64,000 nucleotides of DNA, taken from Pegea sp. RAD2-039 (Eukaryota > Chordata > Thaliacea > Salpida > Salpidae). Below, piece by piece: positions 14,111 to 29,200 of this stretch (its first letter is position 1; each line of letters begins with the position of its first letter). The stretch lies in NCBI GenBank assembly GCA_034620365.1, contig JAQGEQ010000090.1, positions 124,001 to 188,000 of the forward strand, read 5' to 3'. The translations under genes and the position numbers were made by a program. Under the pieces are notes generated by a model that was not told the origin of the DNA, did no database searches, and saw only the letters and a list, made by a program, of their open reading frames with translations.

Positions 14111-17100
14111 CTATTTTTTGCTTGAGCTACTTTCATTGTCCTTTTTATTTCGCCATTCCTGTTCAATTATTTCATCAATTTCTTTTTTACCAGCTAACAA
14201 ATCATACTGGTTCAGTAATGTACCCATTCGATTGTTATTCACTTTTGAATCTAACATTGCCATTCGATTATCAACAACATGAGCAGCTAATGCAGTATTT
14301 TTAGCTCTTCGTTTTGTTCCAAATGCAAAGTTGAAAGCTTTTTCTTCAGCCATTTCTTTTTTACCAGTGAAACGTAAATATCCATCAACAACACCTGCAG
14401 TCCCTTCGGCAATTTCAGCTGCTGTTAAAACTTTGCCTAATCCCATTTTAGGTCCTCCTAATCCTTTTGCTCCTCCCAGACCTCCTCCGAGACCTTTTCT
14501 TACACGTGGAGTTTTAAAGCCTTTCTTACCTTTAAACCCTTTGAACCCTTTGAACCCTTTAAATCCTTTGCCGCCTTTACTCTTGCCGAACCCTTTGAAA
14601 CCCTTAAAACCTTTGAAGCCTTTGAAACCTTTAGATTTATGACTTCCAGAAATGCCTTTATGCTTCCGGTTAAAGAACCCTCCATTGTTATTCTTTCCAA
14701 ACATGGGAAATCTACTTTTATTTGTTTTAGCCAACCCATTTCCACCTAGAGATAATCATGATTACTTCTATTGAAAGATAATGATACAATAAATAAAAAA
14801 AATCATATGCAACTAGTAAATGAGTTATAATAGAAAGATCTGTAATAATGGAGTAAATTAGGAAATAATAATTAATCTAAACGCTATTTATTCAAACAAA
14901 TTTCAATGTTTCTTGCAAATCTACTGCTTGAAATTCAAGTTAAAAGACAATGTTCATTCGTGAATAACAAATATCTACTAGTTTAATTATCATAAATATG
15001 AAATAAAATGATTAGGAATTGTCTAAAAAAGTGATACCTTGTTTCGCTGGATTTATTCCACTGTTAAATTGAGGCCTAGGTGGCGGTGGCCTATTTGGTT
15101 TGACAGGTGGTCCGCGGTTCATTGGATTCTGATTAGGTCTAGGTGGCGGTGGCCTATTTGGTTTGACAGGCGGTCCACGGTTCATTGACTGCTGATTAGG
15201 AGCGGGTGGGGATAGTCTATTTGGCCTTATAGGTGGTCCGCGGTTCATTGGCTGCTGATTAGGTGTAGGTGGGGGTGGTCTGTTTGGCCTCATAGGTGGT
15301 CCACGGTTCATGGTTTGGTTTGTAGGCTTAGGTGGTGGTGGTCTATCTGGTTTCTTGGGTGGTGGTCGATTCATTTTCTGTTGATTAGGTTGTGGTTGTT
15401 TCGATGTTTGCTGAGATGGTTGTTCCTTATTAGTCTTTTTAGAAAGTGGTTTTTCAGATTTATTGCTTTTCATATTTTCTTTATCGCTTTCCTCGTCGTT
15501 GTCATCGTCTTTTCTCTTCAATGCAAATTTACAGCTTTAAATTATCTTCTAATAAAATGTATAAAACTGATTTTTATGAATAAAACATTTAACAACCTGA
15601 AATAAATTCATAAAATTATTGAATAATCCGTTAGATTGTTCGACTTGATCTGCATTTGATAATTGAGTTGGACCTCTTTGATAGCGATTATTTTCATTGT
15701 AGCCATCTTCATCACCATAATCATCTTCATATTCATCATCTTCAAACTCATCATCGTCAGACTCATCAGCAACAAACTCTTCATCTTCTTTTATACGACG
15801 AAGAATTTTGCTACGAGAAAGTTTTGCTCTTCTAAAAAGAAAATAAGATTTAAAAAATAAGTAGTAAGAATAAATGTATCTTGAAAATTTGTAGTTATTC
15901 AAATAGACACAAAATATGTTACAAGTTATTACTTGTTACAAGATATTTTTTACTTGTTAAACTTGTTTATTTTATTTATTACAATGAATGCGAAGGAGGG
16001 TGCCTGAAGAGAGCACCTCTTGCTAACACACATTCTCACAAATAATGTCTATTTAGTCAAAAATATAGAAAGCAAAAGATGTAACACATGGCATTTCGGT
16101 ATCACTCAAAGCATAAAACAGTGAGCAATTACATATAATTATAGCAATATTAAAAAAAGGGGAAAATCACAGTTTAGAAATGATAATGTTGGCAATGCTA
16201 TAACAGTTCAACTTCTTCTTGAGCAATACGAGTGATTCTGACATTAATATACCTTAAAATTAATATACCTTAAAGTTTTCTTGAAACCACTGTCTTTTCG
16301 AGTATTAATAACACGAAAATCTTGATCGAATGTGGCATCGTACAACACGTCATGGTGAACAAAACTATTTCTAGGTACTACAAATAAAATAAATTATTAT
16401 AAAAAAGGCTGTAATCTAAAAAGTTTATGATAAACTAAGATCTTGTTTACTTCACTTATTCTGAAAAGAAACAAATATATTTAGTAAAAAGATATATTAA
16501 TACTTTCAATTCTTTATAATGATGTTATATAAACTATAAGATGTTTATTAATTTTTTTACGTACTGATAGTTTCATGTAAAGCAAAGCTTAGAGCTCTGA
16601 AAAGTTGTGGTCTACCAAAAAAAGGTGCTTCTACTGAGCCATCATTCATCATATTATCCAGCATGTAACACATGCAAATTGCACTTAAAGTGAACAAAAA
16701 ATAATTTATTGCAATAAATGCGAAGGAGGGTGCCTGGAAACAGCACCTCCTGCCAGCACACATTCTCACAAATTTAATTTGTAATTTGGTTTTCTTATAA
16801 TTCTGAATACTAAGTAGCGTTCAAAAGGTTTTTTAATTCAAATAATCTAAGCATCATTAAATCACTATTTAAGCTTACAAAGAATAGTTAAAAAAAATAA
16901 TAAATGATAAACTCTTACCAGGTCGCAGTATTGTAAAGAGATAAAAAAACATGAGACACCACAAGAGCCATGAGGATACAGGCTAAAAATGGGTACCCAT
17001 GAACAAAAATTCCTTCTTTATTTCGTAGCAACAAGAAAGTTATGGGCAAAATTGCCAATATTATAGTTAATTTGCCCAAAAAGAGTGAATAAGAAGTAAT

Positions 17101-19975
17101 TGCTGTGACTCCACGCAAAAACTACGGATAAATCATAAGAGTTTTTAAAAATGATGGGAAAGTTAGATCAAATTTCTGTTAAAACTAAATTTAGCTTTAT
17201 AAGGCAGTTAAAAACACTTGAAATAATTCATGATATTATATTATATTATAAAATTTTTAATAATAATAAAATGTTTAATCTAATATCATTTAATTTTGTG
17301 GTTAATTAAAAACTTTTGAATGCAATTTATTGAGGTATGAAACTTAAAAGTAGTTATAGGGAAGTGTTACTTTCATGTCTTCGAACATTGATGAGACCTG
17401 TCGACCGCCTTCTAGAAACCAAGATCCGTTTAGAGCTACAACTGCGTAAGTCATATCACTTGCATATATGAGCACCTTATTAACTAACAAGTCTAATGGT
17501 AAAAATAACAAGTGAATGACTTTCCAAAAAATGTATACATCTTTCAATTGTTGTTCGTTTGTTGTTGATTTCTGTCAAACATATAAAAAATTTATAAAAA
17601 AAAACAAGATAGTTTTTTATTTTGTTTTTACAATTTGTTAAATGATTTTTTATAGTAGAAAAACTTTCTTGTTTTTAATCCTTTATTCAAAAATATAAAA
17701 TTAGATCTTACTGTGTCATAGGGAACACCTGATTGTTCTTCACTTATTTTAACTTCTATAATCTCTTCATCTTCAAACTGCTTAAGTTTTTCAAAGTTTT
17801 TTCGGACCCATTTATTGCCTCCAGTGTTGAAATCTGCCACCCGAAAGTGTTCAGGTTTAGGATAACTTTTTGAGAAATCCATTCTTCCAGAAGAAGGTTC
17901 AACAACTTCAACAATTTCTTCTTTCTCATCAACTTTGCTTTCTTCCTGGCTGTTATTTTGATCAAATTCACTGTGTTCATCTTTTCTATACTCTTTTTGA
18001 ACATTTTGTTCTTCTACAATCTCTTCTAGGTCATAATCTTCCTGGTCATAGCCCTCTTGGTCATAGCCCTCTTCGTCATAGCCTTCTTTTTCGTAATCTC
18101 CTCGATTTTCTAAATTTTGGTAGTTTGTTTTGGCGTTATAATAAGATGTAAACACACACGACCCTAAAAAACTAAAACATAAATTCGTTAAGAAAAACTT
18201 TTCATTTAAAAACATTAAGAAAAAAAAATATAGTAAAAAGTATACAATAGTATTAATCGAGACTAGAGTACAAAACAAATGATAAATAATCAGTTCTAAT
18301 ACCTTAAAGGGGCTTTAAGAGGTCCAAAAGTGGAATTGATCAATGCACCCAGTGTAGCAGTTCCTAGGTGCTTTCTAAACAGTCTAGATGAAGCAACTGG
18401 CAGAGGCAAGTATAATCCTTCTTTTCCGACAGTGAAATACCATGTGCAAGTAACCAAACAAACCATGATGTTTTGACAGGCGAGAAATATTTGTAAAAGC
18501 CAGTAAAAAGCAAATAATTGAAATGCAAGAAGCCAGTTGGTATAAGTGAAGTTATGTTCATAAGTTATTATAGTTACGCCGAAAGTTTTATGAAATATTC
18601 TTAAAGGGTTTGATCCAAAGACTGTTGTTAAGTTTCGTATTGTAATTGATAGCATACAGATTGTTAGAAATATACAAAAAAGTGAAATAGCAGGAAGTAT
18701 ATAAATCATTTTTATAGCAAGTAAAGAAGATGATGCTTCATAGAATAAGCAAGCAGACGCATTTACGTTTCTTCTTGAAACAATAATTGTAGCAATCACA
18801 CCAATAACAAATACTAAGGTTCCCAAAATTGCCACTGTTCGAAATAAACTAGAATAGTTAAGTTTTTCTTCTTGTTTAGTTGGATCAAAATCAAAAGATT
18901 CATTTTGTGCAGAAAAATATCTGTATGAAAATCTTGGAAAAAATTGTAGTATCGACATCTCCAATGGTAGATAATAATCATCTAAATTATCTTCAACAGA
19001 CTTTCTTGGAACTATTAAAGGACCTGATTCTGTTATACGTACTCTTCTGTATACAACCCATAAAAAAGCTATCGAAATGGTGCCAAAGACAAAAAATAAA
19101 CCAAAGCAGAACCAGCAGACTGAGTCGGCAGATCCATTTATTATTATGATGTAGATAAATGTGAATAATAATGCAATGATAGCTATCCAAGTAATTTCTG
19201 CCGCACATACTGCACAGTCATCAACAAAATTATAAGCCCAATGATGCCCAAATAAATTTAATAAAATATTTTGATCGTAAATAGATTTAGTCCTTAATAT
19301 TTTTTCAGGTACGCATCTTGATTTTCTTACAATAAATGTTAAATTTTTAAAAGCAGTTGAATTTGGTAAACAAAAGTTATCTGTATCTTCTGGTTTATAA
19401 TTTGCAACAAACTCTTTTACATACTTCTCACATGAAAAAGTAGAATCAACTGAAGGGCACTGTCTAACGCAAACTGGGAACGTTTGAAGCTCCAAAGAGT
19501 TTCCATACATCAACCTGTCCGGGTCACGTAAAAAGTCCAGGAAAAGAAGCTTATCAAATTTAGATGTATCTAATCCAGAACTAGGTACGCCTTCCAAAGG
19601 TTTATTTTTATCATAACCGCATATATTTCCGAAGCTATCTAACCCATTTCTTTCAATTTCACGGTTTTCATATTTAATTGAGTAAGCAAAAACAGTAAGC
19701 ATACCCGCTATTAAACCAACAAGTATAAAAATGAACATTATATCAGTTACTTTTCGTTTTTGGGAAACTGGTAAGTCGATATCTTTTAGTTCTGGGTCTT
19801 CTTCAGCTGTTAAAAGCAAAGTAATATTTTCTCCCATCAATTTAAAACCCTGTCCACAAGTTACAATTTTGATTGCAAAGTCAATAATTTTTTGAACAGA
19901 TTCTTTTGAACAAGCGCAACATTGACAAAAACAACTACAGGCGGTACAAAAACCAGCAACTGCGGCAGCAGCCAT
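14111..19975 (-). CDS. SLC44A: SLC44/choline-transporter-like protein with long repetitive C-terminal tail, 9 exons
   Basis: Multipass plasma-membrane protein of the choline-transporter-like (CTL) family. Exons: 18303-19975, 17712-18171, 17371-17571, 16919-17121, 16565-16683, 16269-16377, 15597-15831, 15038-15515, 14111-14745; phases close to 1370 residues. Family evidence: TDIMFIFILVGLIAGMLTVF (TM1), the extracellular ICG...LLFLDFL...FPVCVRQCPS block, further TM clusters between about residues 260 and 520, CTWYFTVGKEG with a family-typical LFRKHLGTATLGAL segment, then a C-terminal membrane region ending FGRPQLFRAL. Oddities: a Cys-rich N-terminus, a roughly 150-residue acidic insert (about 560-711), and after about residue 915 a tail of acidic sequence, five 21-residue proline-rich repeats, KGF repeats and a final helical segment. 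The join to the tail is supported by four consecutive in-phase junctions; a cDNA would settle it. The substrate cannot be read from sequence. Confidence 0.85.
14519..14640 (-). repeat. Coding minisatellite: KGF/FKG repeats in the SLC44-like tail
   Basis: Repeats of a 9-nt unit (AAAGGNTTC class) encode about a dozen KGF triplets in two blocks separated by GKSKGGKGF, followed by a Gly/Leu/Lys-rich stretch. Strongly basic and aromatic, like low-complexity phase-separating or adhesive sequences. Near-identical units suggest recent expansion and likely length polymorphism. Confidence 0.85.
15060..15374 (-). repeat. Coding minisatellite: five 63-bp units, MNRGPP-type proline-rich repeats
   Basis: Five 21-residue units starting MNR(G/P)PP and continuing xxPNRPPPPxPNQ. 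The first unit (in coding order) is the most diverged and the last two are nearly identical over PVKPNRPPPPRP. Proline-rich PPPPxP cores resemble SH3, WW or profilin ligands; that partner assignment is inference. Confidence 0.88.
15975..16043. repeat. 69-bp dispersed repeat, copy A, hairpin-forming, in an intron of the SLC44-like gene
   Basis: About 88% identical, without gaps, to copy B 730 bp away. The core is GGAGGGTGC, a 9-nt loop, then GCACCTC, giving a stem-loop. The shared tail includes ACACATTCTCACAAAT. GC-rich compared with its AT-rich intron. No terminal inverted repeats or target-site duplication are evident. Confidence 0.8.
16243..16274. repeat. Perfect 16-bp tandem duplication spanning a splice donor
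   Basis: Two exact copies of ATTAATATACCTTAAA. Read on the gene strand, each carries AAG|GTATATTAA, so the donor of exon 6 of the SLC44-like gene exists twice, 16 nt apart. Only the exon-proximal donor keeps the frame into exon 7. Confidence 0.8.
16705..16773. repeat. 69-bp dispersed repeat, copy B, hairpin-forming, in an intron of the SLC44-like gene
   Basis: Same orientation as copy A and in a different intron of the same gene. The stem is better paired here (GGAGGGTGC with GCACCTCC). It creates a spurious 70-codon minus-strand frame overlapping the end of exon 5. Confidence 0.8.
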
Positions 19976-21689
19976 AGTTTTAAGTATTTAATAAAATTGC
20001 AAATTTACTTATTTATGAAACTACATAAATACGCTGAAAACTTTTTTAGGTTTCAATTACGGTATCTATTTCAACTTGATCTAGGTGATTGTTGCGTAAT
20101 AATCCTTTTTTGATAATAATTATCGTTAAAAGGTTTAATTTCGTTTCGTATTAAACTAAATGATACAACATCAAAACAATAAACCTTTTTAACGAAGCAT
20201 TTATTATAGTATTTAGAATTATTTATAGCTTACTTTCATGAAAGTGATAGAATAAATGTTTTAACATGTTAAGAAGAGCTTTATATTGATGTCGGCATAA
20301 ATTTAGAGTAATAATTTTTCTTATAGCCTTTGATAAAACTTTATAAGTAGGTAACTGTTAATTTGATAAAATGGAAGACATAGTTATAAGATTGAGGACT
20401 GCAAAAACAGTTTTGATGGGAGTCAAGACGATATTCGAGATTAGGGGCAAAAGTTAAAGTTTTTAATTGGATACTTAGGTGTATAAAACTTAGACGTTTA
20501 ACAATAAATTCTCATAAGACTACAAATCGTTAGTTGAAAATGGATGGAACTTATTTCAAATCGTTAATTACCCGAGGAAACCTATCACCGCCTACTTTCT
20601 AGGAAACCATACGGACATACTTTGTCCGTGTTGTAAAATTACTCTCAGAAAATTGAATGTCTAAAACAAAGTATGTCCTCAACCATTTTGGCTACCTCTT
20701 ATTGTTTGGTTCCAACCCTTGAAAAATATTTAGTACAAGAGTGTTCAAATGCTTTCATATAATTCGTTCAAACCTTGAATTCATAATACAGTTTGAGCTA
20801 ATACCGGCGAATTCAAATTTGAGCAAACTTATTTAGGGCAACTAGCTTTAAGCCTCGACAAAATAACAAGAACATCTCTTAACATTTTCATTTTGACTTT
20901 ATTCATCAACTTTAGCTTTAACTCATCATTTAATTAAGTTTGTTGACAGATTTTATTTATTTTAAGAAACGCATGTCATATCATACATTATAGTATTTTA
21001 TGTAAAATGAATAAACCACAAAACTCATTAACATTATAATTCATTATTTAAAATATTCTTCTAAATATGCTTTTATCGCTGATTGTAAAAGAGCTTTTTC
21101 CAAAAGCTGGTAGGGCATGATTAATTTTTCACAACACATTATTTAATATTTTTCCGTGAATGTAAACTACACTTTATAAAATGGACATTAGACTTAAATA
21201 GATGTATTATTCTAAAAACAAGTATAAATATTTGTATATAAGTAAAACTTTCTTACAAATAAGTGATGGTGTTCTAGGTTTTACAATATTCATTATTGAA
21301 TTCATGTATAATACCGTTAATTTAACTAAAACCGCCTTACAGCTCTTTGATAATACTTGAAAAGAATCTTGTAATTGAAAAAAAAAATTAATTACGTGAA
21401 AGACAGCTGCTTTATGAATGATAGTTCTTTTTAAGATAAGAGAGACACACATAAAATAAAAAAAAGTAGAATAATTAATCATGTGACTGAATTGTCCAAT
21501 CACAATCAAAGCCATTTCGCAACTTCTGTGCTAAAACTCTAATTCTTTAGATATAAAACGATTGCACAGAAGTATCTTTTTAATATGTTTTATAAAACAA
21601 AAATTTACATTTCTATAACTCTATAACATATATTTAATATTCTCTTATTAGATACACGTTAAAGTTTTTTGTCGACTCTAAATATTTAA
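19976..21689. other. Intergenic between the SLC44-like gene and the zinc-finger gene
   Basis: Divergent-promoter interval. Contents: a 28-codon plus-strand frame at 20371-20457 (starts MEDIVIRLRTAKTVLMGVK) with coding-like codons but no recognised family; a hairpin element at 20613-20678; otherwise AT-rich. A 102-codon minus-strand frame at 21207-21515 is hydrophobic and low-complexity and not credible. Confidence 0.5.
20613..20678. repeat. Inverted repeat with 13-bp perfect arms
   Basis: GGACATACTTTGT at 20613-20625 and its exact reverse complement at 20666-20678, 40 bp apart. The left arm can also fold on itself (CGGACA/TGTCCG). Could be a small foldback element or a transcribed hairpin; no TA or other target duplication is obvious. 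Confidence 0.65.
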
Positions 21690-21697
21690 TGACGTCA
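21690..21697. promoter_or_regulatory. Consensus CRE (TGACGTCA), likely promoter of the zinc-finger gene
   Basis: Perfect 8-bp CREB/ATF palindrome within a CpG-richer segment (about 21690-21760) some 150 bp upstream of a probable non-coding first exon that ends with a strong GTGAGT donor. Placement fits a TATA-less promoter for the plus-strand zinc-finger gene. Confidence 0.5.
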
Positions 21698-21840
21698 TCT
21701 ATCTCGCTAGATCGCTTTAGTCTCGCCTAGTACTGTACGTAAATTGCCATTTTTTTCTGTAACTGTTAGAAAAAAGTAAGTATCGTCTTAGAGAACTTCT
21801 ATTTTGTGGATAAGAGATATAAAAGAAAAAGGAAATATTT

Positions 21841-21874
21841 TGTTTACAGTTATAGCTTCTGCTGACTACTTTTG
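21841..21874 (+). other. Probable end of the 5' UTR exon of the zinc-finger gene
   Basis: Sequence ending ...CTACTTTTG|GTGAGT, a strong donor. The coding exon 2 kb downstream begins directly after a TTTTCTAG acceptor 4 nt before its ATG, so a non-coding upstream exon is required. The transcription start is not visible; the left limit given is nominal. Confidence 0.4.
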
Positions 21875-23854
21875 GTGAGTGTTAGGCCACACGTTTATTT
21901 GTTTATAAATTATTTTTTTTCTGCTACAATTATGTGAAACCAATCTTGGGTTATATTCTACTGTAAGTAAAAGTTATTTGAAATGTAACCCAATTCTTTC
22001 AAACTAGATTCCATCTCAGGTTATCATTATCTTACTTAGAGATTTGGGTTCAATTTATAATATTAGAAAATGCTTCAACTTGTGTCTAGGCCTTGATAGT
22101 TATAAGATATATTTGATTATTTTTTTGATAGAATTAATCTTTCTATGTAAACTTTAAGTATAAAAGAAATGTGCTTCTTGTTGTCATGGTTTCTAGAAGT
22201 TTTCACAACTTCTATATTAAATACATTTTTTCATAACATTTTATAAATATCCATCTTTGCCTAAATCATGTTTGCAATATAAAATATTTAGATTTTTTAA
22301 TATATTTATACTTTCTTTTTGGTGACTTTGGGATAAAGCAATTTTTTCTATTAGAAATTACATTCCATAATATATATAATTTAGTTAAAAATTGTTCTTG
22401 TAACTTTAATTTAAAACAAATCTCTTGAATTTCAATTGTTCTTATTTTTTAAATGAAATTATTGACATAATTGAAATTGAAATAATTTTTGTTTATTAAA
22501 TTAATTAATAAACCTCAAATTTGAGTTTTATTTATTTCATCATTATGAAAATTTTTCTTTTTCATTTTGAAATTTGCTTAATTTTCAGAAATATGAATTT
22601 TTGATAATAATCTGTTTTTTAATTTAAATAATCCTAAAATGAATCTATATCAGTATACCTTTTGGACTTGAATTAATTTTAAATAGTTTTTATTTAAAAA
22701 TGAAATTTCCTATAAAAATATATATAGTATTAATGTAATAACATTGATGTTTTGTTATAATATTTATAATATAATTTAAATATATTTAATTTTACTTAAA
22801 GCTTATATGGTTATTTTGTAAACAAGGGAAAAGCTTTTTGAATTTATAGATTTAAAAAAATATCAACTTTTAGTTTATTTCTAGATTTGATTTGAACATC
22901 ATTTGTAGGTGTCTTTTAAATCATATTAATTTATATTTTTAATTTCCTCATGCTTATTAAAAACGTTTTTATTTTGATCAAGTAAACTGGTAGATAATTT
23001 TATTTATCATATTATATTATTATATCACATGTAATACTTAATTAACAGTTTCTTGTATAGTAAAAATCTTTTCTTAGCCACATGTGTAAGTTTTAGTTTA
23101 AAATGCTTAAATAAATATTTTATTTGAATAACGCTTATTGGTATTAACGTTTTGAATAATTTATTAATTGATAAAGCATTTTTTATGTTTATCATTTTAC
23201 CTTATCATATTACACATAATTATATCAGCAAATTTTGTTTAAACTCCTTTTTTTAAATTATTTAAGTTATTTTGTTATGTTCCATATCATTTTATGCTGA
23301 ATAAGATTTAAATAAATTAATTTAAAGATTTATTTTTTTATTATTTTATTGTTTATTGAGCTTATTAATGAATTCTATTTGAAATCCATACATAGCTTGT
23401 TAGATGATACATGTGGTAACTAAATAGCTTTCACTTCCTAAATCTATTACTGGTTTTATTTTTTAAGTATATTTTAAATGAGGAATTTGATTTTTTAATA
23501 AGATTTGAAAAAATAATTCATTTTCTTATTGATTGTTGGTTTCAAAAAATGCTAATTTTCAAGTGGATATATCTATAATATTTGATTTAATTTGATAATC
23601 AATAAATAAATTCAGATAAATATAATTGTCTTTTTAATTGCTAATATTTAATTGGCTGGGAATATTTTGTTTTATTTGAGTTTTAACATGCTGCTGTAAA
23701 TTCTAATTTTAATAAATAAAAGCAAAAGTTTTGTTTCAATTATTTTATGAAATTAAAAAAAAACATTCATTTCATAACACTGTTTTTGCTTCTAAAATCT
23801 TTTCAAAAACCTTCAAATATAATTTCTCATTTACTTATATATTTAATTTTCTAG
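21875..23854 (+). other. Long first intron of the zinc-finger gene
   Basis: Very AT-rich, no open frames or recognised elements. Much longer than the other introns of this gene, as is common for UTR introns of transcription-factor genes. Confidence 0.45.
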
Positions 23855-23858
23855 ATGA

Positions 23859-26288
<2,430 letters not shown>

Positions 26289-29200
26289 AATGAAGATCAA
26301 GAAAGATAAAGTCTGGATTATTTTGGGGCACATTTTTATCATCACTTCCATAATACCGTCCTTACTGCAACTTTCTTCCACCGCGTCTAATCAGCTCATA
26401 TCAAGTAAACGTTGTATTTGTTTATTACCACCGAGTTTAGAGTTTGTTCTCTAACACTTCTGGTCCTTTTATGGTGCTTCTGAAAAACTTTTTTACTTTA
26501 CATCATGTTTTTTTGCCAGATTAGTAAAATTTATAATTTTTTCACTTTCATCATCAATCTATTTTGTATATTTTCATTTTTTAACTTTCAATTATTGTTA
26601 GCACAACAATTACTAATAATTTTTACCTTGAATTTTACCCATGAAACAGTTTTGATGATTTAGTTGCAGTCTCTTGTACAAAATAAGTCTCCTACTCCAA
26701 ATCGTTTTGTTGCATGACTGGCAGAATCTTATCAACATCAGTTGATTATGATTTTAAACCCCTCATAGCTTTTAAGAAATCAATGATTTGTGTCTTCGTA
26801 AACATCAGGTTGTCTTGATGTAGAAGTCGACTATATTGGTCAGATTTGAGGCCTACTTTAGTGTAAATGTAAATTTCTTTCTCCAATGATATTCTAATCA
26901 ACTCAAATCAATTTACTATGTTTGTGTTCCACTTTTTTTACTTACTTCTACTACTTTGTAGTAAAATTGTGGAAGTTTTTGTGCTATGAAACGTTGTACA
27001 GTCTGTTTTATGTTTCGTACATTTACTGATAATAAATAGTTTTAATATTTGACATTTTTTAACATCAGTTTTATATGTAAAAAAACAAGTTAAAGTTTGA
27101 AATCTTTCAAACAATCTTACAAAATCTTTCATGAAATCTCACTACATCTGATTCTTCAATATATCATTTTTTGGTTCATCACTAAAATAGCTCTGTACCA
27201 AAAGAAAAAATCTCTCAATGAAAACGGCTGGATTTGAAATCTTTTTAAGACCTTCATTATCAATCTCTGATATTCATTCGATTATTTTTACAAATCATGT
27301 TATAAACTTGATATTTCTAACCGTACATCTATTTTTCTATTTTTTTTTAAGATTTTATTTTCTACTTTCTACTATTTAGGTTGGTTAATATGAATTTTCA
27401 AAACCACTTATCATTTTCAGCAATAAATCAATAATTATTGAGGCTCAATTGAAACCAGCTATCTGCTCTTACTAGTACAAACATCTTTAAGTTAGGATTC
27501 TGTCTTTGTGATGTCTCAACCATCCAACCGATGGCAGTTATTGGTTTATGTCACTGCCTCTCCTTTGCAGTTTGTTATTTGATACTTTTTCTTTGCTTAA
27601 AAGGATAGAAACCAATCACAAAACCATTTACAAAAATGATCTTGCTTTTTCAGCTTTATGTACAACAGCAATAAATACTAACTTTGGTGTAATTTGTCAT
27701 TTATATTCAGAAAGAACTTTTCTATTCATTAATTACGATTTTTAAAATTTATTCATTTATTTCATAAAATTTTTAAAAATAGCTTTTTTATTGATTAAAT
27801 AAATATTCAGATTCTAAAGTAATTTTGACAAAAAAATTTTTCTTTTAATTTTTAACCAATTTAAGAGAGAAACGAAACAAATTTTTATTTATTTTTCTAC
27901 AATCTTAATTCTTCTCAAATAGTTTTATCAGTACAAATATTACTTTTGGAAAAATCGTTTTGGCGCCATAAATGAAATAAGCCATTTTAGTTGAGTACAT
28001 TTCGTATTTTATAATCATAGCTCTGAGTGTTTAGATATTATATTTTTGGAGAAGTTAAAATCATTTTAGAAGAAATCTATTTATGGTTTTGAAAAATTTA
28101 ATTTTAAACTCTTAAAAATAAACAAAGTAAATTTTTTCCAAACACCAATTATAAAATGATTTCTTATATTTTACAAATTTATAAAAAAACGCCGGTTGTG
28201 CTCAAGATGTGTTGTTAAAACCAAAACAGTGAGATACAAAAGAACTAACAAAGTAACTATAAGTAAACTACACGCAAAGAATTACAAGTAGAATATCCAA
28301 TCATTTTAAAACTTATAAACAGATGATAACTGCTACAAGAAAATATTAATTATTAGGCTGGAGAAAAACCAAGAAAATATATAAGATTAGATGATAATAT
28401 ATTAACAATTGTTTGTCCTTGTGGTTGGTACATAATATTATTCTGTATAAAAACAATTGTTTAATGGAATCTTAACTTTAAAGTCTCAATAATAAATTAA
28501 ATATCAAAATTGATAAAACTTAAAACTATTATATTGATATATCAAACCTAATAAATAACAACTTTTTAATAATAATTTTGTTCAAGGAATTTGTCAAATT
28601 ATGATAAAGTTGAACGAAAGAACTATAACTTGTTCGTTTAGTGGAAAATATTAGTTTTAAAGTTAATAGAATTTTTCACAAAGAGTATTTGAGAACTTTC
28701 TTTTTGTCGTAAGTTTAGATATAAAAGTTTACTAATACATGTAAGCAAAACATTTGTTCATCTAACCGCAAGCTTTTAGTTTGAGAGACAAAATATATAA
28801 TAAAAAGGCGATTCATTCCAAGGTTTTTTAAAATAGTAATAACTCTTATTATATCTAGATCTTACACTCTTATATTCAGGCACAAATTCAGCTGCTTAAA
28901 AATGTAAATATTAGTTCCGATTTTAAATATTAGATAATTATTAAGTATTATAAATAAACTGATAAAATCATATTACTAAACAGAGTCAGAAGTTATTTTT
29001 CAGTTTGTTTATTGGCACAATACTAAAAAGAAAATAATTTTATTAACTCTCTTAAAATTAAATATATGATAAAATTTAAAGAGAGATACATAGATGATGA
29101 GAAGTTAGTTGCAATAGATGTCGAAGTCTCATCAATGAGATCTTCTGTTGATTGAAAGGAAGTAGAAGAGTACCCTATTTGACCTGCGGTTATATCTCAG

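Noticed and set aside
14331..14642. Proline-rich plus-strand frame of 103 codons
   Set aside because: Antisense shadow of the KGF-repeat exon of the SLC44-like gene; LNPLNPL-type repeats mirror the 9-nt coding repeat.
21207..21515. 102-codon minus-strand hydrophobic frame
   Set aside because: Low-complexity AT-driven sequence without splice context, domain or codon bias.
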